Origin: Deltaproteobacteria bacterium HGW-Deltaproteobacteria-19
GTDB taxonomy: Bacteria; Desulfobacterota; Syntrophia; Syntrophales; PHBD01
Direction of reading: 5' to 3'
Length of the DNA: 62,132 nt
NCBI GenBank assembly: GCA_002841865.1
Contig: PHBD01000017.1
Span: 1-62,132, forward strand
Shown here: piece after piece, positions 1 to 8,021 of the stretch
Numbering within the stretch: position 1 is the first letter of the stretch
How the letters are laid out: the number at the start of each line of letters is the position of its first letter
The notes under the pieces: model-generated
Database searches by the model: none
What the model was told of the DNA's origin: nothing
Seen by the model: the letters and a program-made list of their open reading frames with translations, nothing else
Translations under genes and position numbers: made by a program

Positions 1-258
1 CTTGATCTGGATGATCACCATGCCCTGGTCGTTCAGCTCCAGCTGGTCGATCCTGCCGATCCGGAACCCGGCGAAATGGATGGGCATGCCCTCCGCCAGA
101 TCCTCGCCGGTTTTCGAAGAAAGCGTAAAGGTGTGCTCCGCATCGAACAGCCCTTTCTTGTAGGCCATGTGAGACAGGAAAAGGACCATCATCAGGGCCG
201 TGATCGTCAGGAACAGCCCGACCTTAAAGTTCGTCGATATCGACCGGGACATCTTCAT
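1..258 (-). CDS. mlaD: MlaD-like MCE-domain protein (C-terminus outside window)
   Basis: N-terminal 86 residues of a substrate-binding MCE protein of a phospholipid/lipid ABC transporter. One membrane anchor (FLTITALMMVLFL) is followed by the start of an MCE domain, including the segment GMPIHFAGFRIGRID, which resembles the family signature GxxVxxxGxxVGxV. MlaD proteins sit in the inner membrane and pass lipid between the permease and the periplasm. The chosen ATG at 258 lies inside the preceding ATPase-like gene (35 bp overlap), and a second in-frame ATG follows two codons later. The gene runs off the left edge, so its C-terminal length cannot be judged. Third gene of a permease, ATPase-like, MCE order on the minus strand. 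Confidence 0.85.
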   Translation of the reverse strand, partial: MKMSRSISTNFKVGLFLTITALMMVLFLSHMAYKKGLFDAEHTFTLSSKTGEDLAEGMPIHFAGFRIGRIDQLELNDQGMVIIQIK

Positions 259-700
259 AGCGTTCTCGGTTCCAGGGGTAATCGAAGATCACACAGGATG
301 ACCAGGAATCCGCCACCCTTGTCATCATATCGTGAAAAAAGCGGTTGTCTTGGAGATCGGGCACGATTTTCAGGGGGCGGTCGATCACGACAAACGCCTC
401 CGGAACCAGGACGGCCCGGATCAGCATGACACAGAATCGCTCCTCCGCTGACAGGTTAGGATTCCGCCGGTAGGCGATCCGCTCCATGTCGAAGCGCTGC
501 AGGTACGACAAGGCCAGGGACTCCGCCTCGCGTTTCGGGAGATTCTCGCGGAACTGCTTGATTAGGGCGAGGTTTCCCAGGATGTCCAGGTTGGAGATCA
601 GGGGCACGTCCATGGCCACGAGCCCCAACCGGACGCGGTGCTCCTCCGAAATGACCGCCAGCGCCTGCTCCAGGATTTCCTCCCGGGGGAAAAGTTTCAA
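224..700 (-). CDS. Degenerate MlaF-like ABC ATPase lacking Walker A
   Basis: 158-residue protein in the place where the ATPase of an Mla transporter is normally encoded. Full MlaF proteins are about 250-270 residues; this one lacks the N-terminal part with the P-loop. The remaining segments fit an ABC helical domain (NLALIKQFRENLP), a weakened signature (NPNLSAEERF in place of LSGGQ) and a Walker B-like strand AFVVIDRP in which the catalytic Glu after Asp is Arg. By these residues it should not hydrolyse ATP. It overlaps the permease start by 4 bp and the MCE gene by 35 bp, so translation looks coupled, and the frame is open, which argues against random decay. It could be a structural subunit; a standard MlaF elsewhere would have to supply activity. 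Confidence 0.6.
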   Translation of the reverse strand: MKLFPREEILEQALAVISEEHRVRLGLVAMDVPLISNLDILGNLALIKQFRENLPKREAESLALSYLQRFDMERIAYRRNPNLSAEERFCVMLIRAVLVPEAFVVIDRPLKIVPDLQDNRFFHDMMTRVADSWSSCVIFDYPWNRERYEDVPVDIDEL

Positions 701-1485
701 ATAAATCTGAGTAGTAATGATAGCACCTCGATCACGACGATGGCAATGAAAACCTTGACCATTCCGTTGAGCACGGAGATGGGGATGCTTGTCAGTTCAT
801 GGGTGGTGGCCCGGAGGCCGAAGCGAATGGGAATCAGGGTGATGAAGAAGCCCAGTAAGATGCACTTGACCAGGAGGATGAAGAGGTCCGAGAAGTCCGC
901 CGACAGGAACAGCAGGGTCGTGTAATCGTTTATGCTCATGTTGAAAAGATACCGGCTGAACAGGGCTCCACTGGCCAGGGCGAGGATGGAAAAGAGGCTG
1001 CTCAGGCAGACAATGGACAGGATCCCGTTGATGATCCTTGGGAGGAAGAGATAGTCCAGGACGTCAATGCCGAAAACATCAAGCGTCTTGAGTTCTTGAT
1101 TGACCTTCATGACGGCAATCTCGGCGTTGATGGCGGAGCTGGAACGCAGGGCGATCAGGAGGACCGTCATGAACGGGGAAAGCTCCGTTACGACGAACCC
1201 CATCAGGACGGATCCCATGCGGTCGGCGAGGCCGAAGTGCTGGAGCACCTGCAGGGTGATGCCCACCATGGGGGACCCGAAGAGAATGGATACGGCGATG
1301 AACAGGGGAAGTACCTGGACGGAGGTGAAGTAGATCTGGTTGACCAGGACCATCCGCATGGCGCTGTTGTATGATGTTCGGTCGAACATCTTGAAGAAGA
1401 CGAGGCTGGAAAAGGCCAGGGTCTCGTAAAAGGACTTGGCCGTCCGGATGCTTTTCTCTCCGATCCGCTCAATTGCCGTGTACAT
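697..1485 (-). CDS. mlaE: MlaE-family ABC transporter permease
   Basis: 262-residue inner-membrane permease of the MlaE family (DUF140), which forms the dimeric membrane core of MCE lipid transporters. Visible are an N-terminal amphipathic segment, several hydrophobic helices (for example QVLPLFIAVSILFG and LVKCILLGFFITLIPI) and the conserved central loop with ELSPFMTVLLIALRSSSAINAEI, matching the family pattern ExxPxxxxLLxAxRxGxxxxAE. Length is normal. The usual Gly of the AxRxG stretch is Ser here. It is the first gene of the minus-strand lipid-transport operon, overlapping the next gene by 4 bp. Function is assigned by family; direction of lipid transport cannot be told. Confidence 0.88.
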   Translation of the reverse strand: MYTAIERIGEKSIRTAKSFYETLAFSSLVFFKMFDRTSYNSAMRMVLVNQIYFTSVQVLPLFIAVSILFGSPMVGITLQVLQHFGLADRMGSVLMGFVVTELSPFMTVLLIALRSSSAINAEIAVMKVNQELKTLDVFGIDVLDYLFLPRIINGILSIVCLSSLFSILALASGALFSRYLFNMSINDYTTLLFLSADFSDLFILLVKCILLGFFITLIPIRFGLRATTHELTSIPISVLNGMVKVFIAIVVIEVLSLLLRFI

Positions 1486-1757
1486 GATCCCGTTCCTGGT
1501 TTGCCCGGCGGCCGCCGGGAGGGAAACAACGCGGAGGTGATCCTACCACAAGGTGGGCCGGACCGGCAAAGGGGATCTGGATGTCTTTCCAGGGGTTCCC
1601 AAACATGTTATGAATGAATCAATTCGGTGGAAGAACAGCGCTACGGCGCCTGGGACCGGAATTGCCGGCTGTCCGGATGGAAGGAGCCCGATTCCGGCAG
1701 GGACATTTACGTTCCCGGCGGCATGGAAGCCGGAGAATGGATCGGAAGGAGAGCGGC

Positions 1758-2573
1758 ATGAAGATCATTCGTTTTGCCGACCCGGAAGGCCGGATCGACT
1801 GGGGGATGGCCCGTGACGACCGGACGGACGAGGCATGGGTCCTGAAGGGAGATCTCTTCGGTGGTTTCGAGGTCGGTGTGGAATGCCGGCCCGTCCGGCG
1901 GCTTCTCTGCCCCCTGGCTCCACCGAACATACTGGCCCTCGGCATCAATTACCGTCAGCACGGGGATGAATTCGCCATGTCCTATCCGGAGCAGCCGGTT
2001 CTGTTTCTGAAGGCCACGACGAGCCTCATCGGCCCAGGAGAGCCGATCCTTTTGCCCCGGGCTGGTGCGGAACATGTGGATTACGAAGCGGAACTGGCAG
2101 TGGTCATCGGCCGCCGGGCCAAAAACGTCACCCCCGGGGAGGCGATGGAATACGTTCTCGGGTATTCCTGCGCCAACGACGTCAGCGCCCGGGACTGGCA
2201 GATTGAGAAGCAGAAGGGGCAGTGGGCCCGGGGAAAGAGCTTCGACACCTTCTGCCCCCTGGGGCCCTGGCTTGTGACCCGGGACGAAGTAGAAGACCCG
2301 GGAAACCTGCGGATCCGCTGCCTGGTCAATGGACAGGCCCTGCAGGACGCCTCCACCGCCGACATGATCTTCCCCGTGGCGTCCATTGTGAGCAACCTGA
2401 GCCTTTCGATGACCCTCGAACCCGGGACGGTGATTCTCACGGGGACGCCGCAGGGCGTCGGATTCACGAGGAAGCCGCCGATCTTTCTTCATGCCGGCGA
2501 CACGGTGTCCGTGGAGATCGAGCGGATCGGGACCCTCACCAATCCGGTCTTTCATGAGAACGTACCGGCCTGA
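1758..2573 (+). CDS. Fumarylacetoacetate hydrolase (FAH) family protein
   Basis: 271-residue enzyme of the FAH superfamily, metal-dependent hydrolases, decarboxylases or isomerases acting on 2-oxo or dioxo acids, often in aromatic ring-cleavage pathways. The start of the fold is seen in PNILALGINYRQHGDE. Metal-ligand segments are HVDYEAELAVVIG (two Glu) and CANDVSARDWQ. The substrate-side strand GTVILTGTPQGVGF is typical of the C-terminal half. A longer reading from 1614 exists, but ATG 1758 is preceded by GGAAGGAGAG and matches the family N-terminus. It stands alone between the divergent Mla operon and htrA, so context does not fix a substrate. Confidence 0.88.
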   Translation: MKIIRFADPEGRIDWGMARDDRTDEAWVLKGDLFGGFEVGVECRPVRRLLCPLAPPNILALGINYRQHGDEFAMSYPEQPVLFLKATTSLIGPGEPILLPRAGAEHVDYEAELAVVIGRRAKNVTPGEAMEYVLGYSCANDVSARDWQIEKQKGQWARGKSFDTFCPLGPWLVTRDEVEDPGNLRIRCLVNGQALQDASTADMIFPVASIVSNLSLSMTLEPGTVILTGTPQGVGFTRKPPIFLHAGDTVSVEIERIGTLTNPVFHENVPA

Positions 2574-2612
2574 CCTTTTGCGAGGGATCGTCCCGGCGGG
2601 CAGAGATGGCAG

Positions 2613-2639
2613 TTGACAAAAGCCCCGTCCGTTTATAAT
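2613..2639 (+). promoter_or_regulatory. Sigma-70 type promoter before htrA
   Basis: TTGACA at 2613-2618 is followed by TATAAT at 2634-2639 (15-bp spacing) or TAATAC at 2636-2641 (17-bp spacing). It lies about 70 bp upstream of the HtrA start, in the gap after the FAH gene. Confidence 0.6.
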
Positions 2640-2709
2640 ACCGGTCTACGCAAGCCGGAGTGTTTCTTCCGGCGAAAAGAGTTCAGAGCAGAGTGCACAG
2701 GGAGGGAAT

Positions 2710-4185
2710 ATGGCCAAAGAGGGCAGCCGCCGGAGAACGTTTATCATGTTTCTCCTGGCGTTTCTCATCGCCTTTTTTATCGTCTCCTTCGTGGAGGTCC
2801 TGAAGTCGTCCTTCGTTCCGTCGGGGACGGAGATCCCCGCCGCCAACGCCGTCAGCGTCCGGGCACCGGGCTCCTTCGCCGATCTGGCGGAGAAGGTAAA
2901 GCCGGCGGTGGTCAACATCAGCACGACCAAGACCGTCCGGTCCGGCGGCCGGGGGATGCTCCGGAGCCCCTTCGGACAGGAAGATTCCCTGGATCGCCAT
3001 TTCGGGGACGATTTCTTCCGCCGGTTCTTCGGCGACACGCCGCGGACATTCAAGCAGCGGAGCCTGGGCTCGGGGTTCATCATCAGTTCCGACGGATACA
3101 TCTTCACCAACAATCACGTCATCGAACAGGCCGACAAAATCCTCGTGAAGCTCTCCGACGGCCGGGAGTTCGAAGCCCGGGTCATCGGCCGGGACGCCAA
3201 GACGGACATCGCCCTCATCCGGATCAAGACCTCCGACAGCCTGCCCGTGGCGGAACTGGGAGACTCGGAGAAGCTCCGGGTCGGGGACTGGGTCGTCGCC
3301 ATCGGCAACCCCTTCGGCCTGGATGCGACCGTGACGGCAGGCATCGTCAGCGCCAAGGGAAGGGTGATCGGGGCCGGCCCCTATGACAATTTCATCCAGA
3401 CCGACGCCTCCATCAACCCGGGCAACAGCGGTGGTCCCCTGTTCAACATGGAGGGGAAGGTCGTGGGCATCAACACGGCCATTGTGGCCCAGGGGCAGGG
3501 CATCGGTTTTGCCATTCCCATGGAGATGGCCAAGGCCATTCTTTCGGACCTGAAGGCAAAGGGGAAAGTGACTCGGGGCTGGCTGGGAATCTCCGTGCAG
3601 GACGTGACGGAAGACCTGGCAAAGAGCATGAAACTCAAGGATCGGAGCGGAGCCCTGATTTCTGAAGTGTTCAAGGGAGATCCGGCCGACAAGGCGGGTA
3701 TTCAGGCGGGGGATGTGGTCACGGAGATCAACGGCAGAAACGTCAAGGATACCCATGATCTCTTGCTCATGATTGCTTCGATGCGGGTAGATGACCGGAT
3801 CTCCATAAAAGTACTGCGGGATGGGGTGGAACGGACGATCCAGGTCGTCGTGGAGGAACGGACCGAATCGAAGGAAATGGCCCGTGCGAGAAGCAGAGAC
3901 GAAAAGCAGGGCTTCGGCATCACCGTTCAGGACATCACGCCGCAGGTGGCCCGTTATCTGGGGATCGCATCGCGGAGCGGCGTGCTGGTGGCGGATGTAC
4001 GGGAGGGGAGCCAGGCGGACGAAGTCGGGCTGCAGCCCCAGGACATCATCCTCCAGGTAAACAAGGTAAGGGTAACCTCCGTAAAGGAATACCAGCGGGA
4101 AGTTTCCAAGAAGAGCGACAAGAACACCGTGCTCCTCCTGATCAAGCGGGGCCGGTCCACCTTTTACGTGGCCCTCCGGAAGTAG
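2710..4185 (+). CDS. degQ: HtrA/DegQ-type periplasmic serine protease
   Basis: 491-residue Do-family protease for envelope protein quality control. An N-terminal hydrophobic segment (residues about 11-29) anchors or exports it. The trypsin-like domain shows the full triad by position: H136 in TNNHVIEQ, D166 in KTDIALI and S240 in NPGNSGGPL. Two PDZ domains follow, one beginning near GWLGISVQDVTEDLA and one near FGITVQDITPQVARYLG, each with a carboxylate-binding loop. Length matches DegQ/DegP. The loop between strand 1 and the catalytic His carries an Arg/Phe-rich LA-loop-like stretch (DDFFRRFFGDTPRTF). RBS GAGGGAAT precedes ATG 2710. It is probably monocistronic, with its own promoter. Confidence 0.93.
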   Translation: MAKEGSRRRTFIMFLLAFLIAFFIVSFVEVLKSSFVPSGTEIPAANAVSVRAPGSFADLAEKVKPAVVNISTTKTVRSGGRGMLRSPFGQEDSLDRHFGDDFFRRFFGDTPRTFKQRSLGSGFIISSDGYIFTNNHVIEQADKILVKLSDGREFEARVIGRDAKTDIALIRIKTSDSLPVAELGDSEKLRVGDWVVAIGNPFGLDATVTAGIVSAKGRVIGAGPYDNFIQTDASINPGNSGGPLFNMEGKVVGINTAIVAQGQGIGFAIPMEMAKAILSDLKAKGKVTRGWLGISVQDVTEDLAKSMKLKDRSGALISEVFKGDPADKAGIQAGDVVTEINGRNVKDTHDLLLMIASMRVDDRISIKVLRDGVERTIQVVVEERTESKEMARARSRDEKQGFGITVQDITPQVARYLGIASRSGVLVADVREGSQADEVGLQPQDIILQVNKVRVTSVKEYQREVSKKSDKNTVLLLIKRGRSTFYVALRK

Positions 4186-4286
4186 TTTCCGGAAGAATCC
4201 ACGGCCATTCCCACGGCGCCTCCTCCTGGGGAAATCCGGAGGGGAGGCCGCCATCCATTCTCTTTCCAGGCCGGCAAGGCGGTTCC

Positions 4287-4973
4287 ATGGACAGTGCGCC
4301 CTCGACGCTTGATCTATACGCAAGGATGAACGCCCATTTCGGGGATCTAGGATGGTGGCCCGGGGAGACCCCATTCGAGGTCGTCGTTGGGGCCATCCTG
4401 ACGCAGAACACGGTCTGGACGAATGTGGAGAAAGCCATCGCCAATCTCAAGGAGGCCCGGGTCCTGACCCCCGAGAGGCTCAACGCGCTGGATGAAGCGG
4501 TCCTGGCCGAATTCATCCGCCCCGCCGGGTATTTCCGTGTCAAGGCACGTCGGTTGAAGGAGTTCCTCTCCTATCTGCAAGCCCATTACGATCTGCGTCT
4601 GGAACAAATGTTCCGGAAGGAATCCGGGCAGTTGAGGGAAGAACTGCTCTCTGTTCACGGAATCGGGGAGGAGACAGCGGACAGCATTCTCCTCTACGCG
4701 GGGAACCGGCCGGTCTTTGTTGTCGACGCCTACACGAGGCGGATCCTGAAAAGGCATGAATGGATCGATGGATCGGAATCCTACGGCGCCGTCCGGGATA
4801 CGGTTTCCTGCTTCCTGCCGAAGGACGTGTCCCTCTTCAAACAGTATCATGCACTCTTCGTCCAGACGGGAAAGGTTTTCTGCCGGAAGGCCGAACCCCG
4901 CTGCGAGGGCTGTCCCGTTGCCGGCCTCGGTTCGCGGCGGTCCGTTCGGAAGGGGGAAGCGGGCCGTGCATGA
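4287..4973 (+). CDS. Endonuclease III-like HhH-GPD DNA glycosylase
   Basis: 228-residue DNA-repair glycosylase of the HhH-GPD superfamily, closest by eye to the endonuclease III-related group that includes MagIII. The helix-hairpin-helix and catalytic loop read VHGIGEETADSILLYAG then VFVVDAYTRRI: the catalytic Asp is present, but the lyase Lys of endonuclease III (GVGRKTA) is Glu, so a monofunctional glycosylase is expected. The C-terminal iron-sulfur loop reads CRKAEPRCEGC followed by PVAGLG, giving three of the four Cys of the C-x6-C-x2-C-x5-C pattern; the fourth is Gly. The end overlaps the next gene by 8 bp, indicating translational coupling. Confidence 0.82.
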   Translation: MDSAPSTLDLYARMNAHFGDLGWWPGETPFEVVVGAILTQNTVWTNVEKAIANLKEARVLTPERLNALDEAVLAEFIRPAGYFRVKARRLKEFLSYLQAHYDLRLEQMFRKESGQLREELLSVHGIGEETADSILLYAGNRPVFVVDAYTRRILKRHEWIDGSESYGAVRDTVSCFLPKDVSLFKQYHALFVQTGKVFCRKAEPRCEGCPVAGLGSRRSVRKGEAGRA

Positions 4974-6042
4974 TTACACGGGAGTGATCCATCTCCACTC
5001 GGAGTATTCCTTTGACGGGCGGACGCCGGTATCCAGGATGATCCGGGCAGCCCGGACCTCGAGAGTGCATTTTCTAGCCCTGACGGACCATGCCTGTGTC
5101 ACCGCAAGAGACAGGGGCTGGGAAGGATGGCACGACGGCGTCCTCGTCATCGTGGGCCAGGAGATCTCTCCCCGGTTCAACCATTATCTGGCCTTTGGTC
5201 CCTGCGGGGTCGTCGACATTCCCGACGACGCGGAGGACACGGATCCGCAAAGCTACATCGACCGGGTCCGGGAAGCGGGGGGCATCGGCTTCATCGCCCA
5301 CCCGGACCACAAAGGAGCCCCTCTGTTTCACGTGAAACACTATCCCTGGACGGACTGGGACATCAGCGGTTTCAACGGCCTCGGTATCTGGGATTTCATG
5401 ACGGACTGGCAGGAGTCTCTGACTGGAAAGGTCCGGGCACTGGCGAGCTACCTGATGCCGGCCCTGGTCCTCCGGGGACCCGATCGGGAGACGCTGGTCC
5501 GGTGGGATGCCCTGGGGCGGGAGCGCCGGGTCCCGGGGATCGGCGAGTGCGACAACCACAACACGAAAAAGCGCTGGTTCGGTGTAACAATGCCGGTTTT
5601 CCCCTTCGCCCGGGTCCTGCCGATCCTGCGGACCCACATCCTGACGAAGGAGCCTCTTGCCGAGGCGTCGGGGCCGGCGATGGAATCGGTCCTGAAGGCC
5701 CTGGCGGAGGGCCGGTCATATGTGGCGAACGATTGGCTTGCATCCTCCACGGGGTTTCGCTTCCAGGCGGAACGACCGGCCGGCGTCGTCGTCATGGGAG
5801 AAGAGGCACATTTCCAATCCGATGAAGATTGGGTCCTGCAGGTGCGGGTTCCGGGAGAGGGACGGATCTGCCTGGTGAGGGACGGGGCGGTGATCCGGGA
5901 AGAATCGGGACGGTCACTTTCATTGCCGGCTCCGGGACCCGGAGTTTACCGGGTGGAAGTAAGGCGGTGGTCCTGGGGGCGCTGGCGTCCCTGGATCTTT
6001 TCAAATCCGGTTTATTTACGGGGAACACAGGGAGCAGCGTGA
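4966..6042 (+). CDS. PHP-domain metal-dependent phosphoesterase
   Basis: 358-residue protein with a polymerase-and-histidinol-phosphatase fold. The first metal-binding motif is HLHSEYSFDG, followed by LALTDH and an HPD segment (GFIAHPDHKG). These are used by PHP enzymes to hydrolyse phosphoester bonds in nucleotides or sugars. The C-terminal third is beta-rich with no recognised domain. A longer frame from 4756 lies wholly inside the preceding gene; the GTG at 4966, after AGGGGGAAGCGG and overlapping the glycosylase stop, fits the family N-terminus. A perfect parS palindrome is embedded in the coding sequence at 5324. The stop overlaps the next start (GTGA). Confidence 0.82.
   Translation: MHDYTGVIHLHSEYSFDGRTPVSRMIRAARTSRVHFLALTDHACVTARDRGWEGWHDGVLVIVGQEISPRFNHYLAFGPCGVVDIPDDAEDTDPQSYIDRVREAGGIGFIAHPDHKGAPLFHVKHYPWTDWDISGFNGLGIWDFMTDWQESLTGKVRALASYLMPALVLRGPDRETLVRWDALGRERRVPGIGECDNHNTKKRWFGVTMPVFPFARVLPILRTHILTKEPLAEASGPAMESVLKALAEGRSYVANDWLASSTGFRFQAERPAGVVVMGEEAHFQSDEDWVLQVRVPGEGRICLVRDGAVIREESGRSLSLPAPGPGVYRVEVRRWSWGRWRPWIFSNPVYLRGTQGAA
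5324..5339. other. parS: parS site (ParB-binding palindrome) inside a coding region
   Basis: Perfect 16-bp palindrome TGTTTCACGTGAAACA, the widely conserved chromosomal ParB-binding sequence. It lies inside the PHP gene. An identical site is at 17293. Two exact copies of a 16-mer in 12 kb are not expected by chance. Confidence 0.85.
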
Positions 6043-6749
6043 AGAAGAAACTCTTGAAGTGGCTCGGGAAGTCGGCAGTCGAATCAGGCCTCATCATCCC
6101 CCTGGCACACAACCTGATCCGCGGGTACTTGTCACTGATGCGGATCGAGGTGATCGGAGAGGAGCGGATGCTTTCCCACCTCCGGGGCGGCGGTAAGGCG
6201 ATTGCCGCGCTGTGGCACCAGCGGATTCTTGGTGTCGTGAGTTACGCCGCCCGTTTCCAGGATTTCCGGCCCTCGGCAATGATCAGCGGCAGCCGGGATG
6301 GGGATCTCATTGCCCGGCTCGTGGTGCGCCTCAACTTCCGGCCCGTTCGGGGTTCCAGCACCCGCGGCGGCCGGGAGGCACTGGCCGCCATGGTGAAGAG
6401 CCTGCGGGAGCACCCCTTTGCCGTCCATGCCTCCGACGGCCCGACGGGACCCCGGGGAGTGGTCAAGGCCGGTCTGATCCGCATGTCCCAGCTCTCCGGT
6501 GCACCCATCGTCCCGGTCTTCATTTCCTTCAGCAGGGCCTGGGCCCTGGGGAGCTGGGACCGGATGCTCGTCCCGAAGCCATTCAGCCGGATCGTCGTCC
6601 GCTGGGGAGATCCGATCGATGTGCCGGCGGATCTCGAAGGCCAGGATTTCGAAGATCTGAGGGCGAAAGTGGAGAAGAGCCTCCGGGAAGAACAGGATCG
6701 GGACGACCGGCGGTGGGGATGGAAAAACCTGCTCCTGGATGGACATTGA
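6039..6749 (+). CDS. DUF374 lysophospholipid acyltransferase-family protein
   Basis: 236-residue protein of the LPLAT-like DUF374 family, related to lipid A and phospholipid acyltransferases. Visible family segments are ALWHQRIL (the H-based acyl-transfer motif region), GSRDGDLIARLV, VHASDGPTGPRGVVKAGL and PIVPVFISFSRAWALGSWD. An N-terminal hydrophobic stretch suggests membrane attachment. The GTG start at 6039 overlaps the TGA of the PHP gene, so it is the last of three tightly linked genes. The acceptor lipid cannot be told from sequence. A longer reading from 5829 is a shadow inside the PHP gene. Confidence 0.83.
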   Translation: MKKKLLKWLGKSAVESGLIIPLAHNLIRGYLSLMRIEVIGEERMLSHLRGGGKAIAALWHQRILGVVSYAARFQDFRPSAMISGSRDGDLIARLVVRLNFRPVRGSSTRGGREALAAMVKSLREHPFAVHASDGPTGPRGVVKAGLIRMSQLSGAPIVPVFISFSRAWALGSWDRMLVPKPFSRIVVRWGDPIDVPADLEGQDFEDLRAKVEKSLREEQDRDDRRWGWKNLLLDGH

Positions 6750-6936
6750 GACGCGAAGGGACCTCTGCAGGCGCGAATCCTTCAGGCGAACCATCATCGC
6801 CTCGACGGGCGGTTCTCATTCGGGCCGCCAGTCCGGCACCGGGCCTCAGGGATGATTACGACTCAGTGTAAAGGCTGCCGCAGGACCGGTATTTCCGGAT
6901 CCCGACCGAGGCTGGTTCGATCCAGCCGCCCCCGTT

Positions 6937-8004
6937 CTACAGGGACGACGCATCGATCAGCTTCAGGGCTTCCTTTTCCAGGACCTGGACGGCGACGATC
7001 ATCATCTGGAACCGCTGGTCCTTCGTCTGGCCGTGATAAAAACGGTAGTAGATCTGCTGGGCGATGACGGCCAGCCGGAATAACCCGAAGGTCATGTAGA
7101 AATCCATGGCCGGCGTGGACATCCGGGTTTTTGCCAGATAACGCTCGGTCACCTCGTCCCGCGTGAGGGCTCCCTCCAGGTTGGTCGGCCCGAAGAGGAG
7201 AACCTGACGGTCCGGCGGATCGTCCTTCTCCACCCAGTAGGCCAGGGAACCGCCCAGATCCATCAGGGGATCCCCGATGGTGGCCATTTCCCAGTCCAGG
7301 ATCCCGATGACCCGGAAGGGGTCGTCCGGGTGAAGGACCACGTTGTCGAAGCGGTAATCGTTGTGGATCAGCGACACGCGGCCCGATTCGGGCGGCTGTT
7401 TTTCCGCGAGCCAGGCCATGACGGTCTCGAAGTCCGGCGCGTCGGGTGTCCGGGCGTTCCGGTACCGCCCGCTCCACCCCTCCACCTGGCGCCGGACATA
7501 CCCTTCGGGTTTCCCGAAATCTTTCAGCCCCGCCTTTTCCACGTCCACGGCGTGGAGGTCAACCAGGGTGTCTACAAGGTTTTCGCTGAGCTTCCGGGCC
7601 TCCTGCGGCGTGAAGGTGAGCCCTTTCGGCAGTTCGCGCCGGAGGATGATGCCGCGGATTCTCTCCATGACGAAGAAGGGGCAGCCCAGGATCGATTCGT
7701 CCTCCGTGTAGACCAGGGGCTCGGGACAGCAGGGGAAAGACGGCCGAAGGGCCTTGAGAACCCGGTATTCACGGCCCATGTCGTGGGCCGTCTTGGCCTT
7801 TTTCCCGAAAGGCGGGCGGCGAAGGACCATCTCCCGGCCGCCGCACCGGATCAGGTAGGTAAGGTTTGAATAACCGCCGGGGAACTGCTCCACCGCTATC
7901 GGCCCGTCCAGACCGGGGATGACGCTTCTCAAATACGGTTCGAGACGCGTGAGATCAAGTTCTTCTCCCGGTCGGATCGCCTTGGTTCGATCGATATAAT
8001 CCAT
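6937..8004 (-). CDS. APH-family phosphotransferase (ACAD10/11 N-domain-like)
   Basis: 355-residue kinase-like protein of the aminoglycoside phosphotransferase fold. The catalytic loop LIHNDYRFDNVVLHP (H-x-D-x4-N) and the metal-binding GILDWEMATIGDPLMDLG are complete. Upstream is a Gly-rich loop region (EQFPGGYSNLTYLI). In mammals this domain is fused to an acyl-CoA dehydrogenase in ACAD10/11, where it phosphorylates 4-hydroxyacyl-CoA; here the acyl-CoA dehydrogenase is the adjacent gene, 17 bp upstream. A role in hydroxy-fatty acid breakdown is therefore inferred. The frame extends upstream to 8412 over the neighbour, but ATG 8004 fits the family start. Confidence 0.87.
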   Translation of the reverse strand: MDYIDRTKAIRPGEELDLTRLEPYLRSVIPGLDGPIAVEQFPGGYSNLTYLIRCGGREMVLRRPPFGKKAKTAHDMGREYRVLKALRPSFPCCPEPLVYTEDESILGCPFFVMERIRGIILRRELPKGLTFTPQEARKLSENLVDTLVDLHAVDVEKAGLKDFGKPEGYVRRQVEGWSGRYRNARTPDAPDFETVMAWLAEKQPPESGRVSLIHNDYRFDNVVLHPDDPFRVIGILDWEMATIGDPLMDLGGSLAYWVEKDDPPDRQVLLFGPTNLEGALTRDEVTERYLAKTRMSTPAMDFYMTFGLFRLAVIAQQIYYRFYHGQTKDQRFQMMIVAVQVLEKEALKLIDASSL

Positions 8005-8021
8005 GGTATCTCCCGTACCGT

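Noticed and set aside
2683-4374. 563-codon minus-strand frame opposite htrA
   Set aside because: High-GC third-position shadow of the protease gene.
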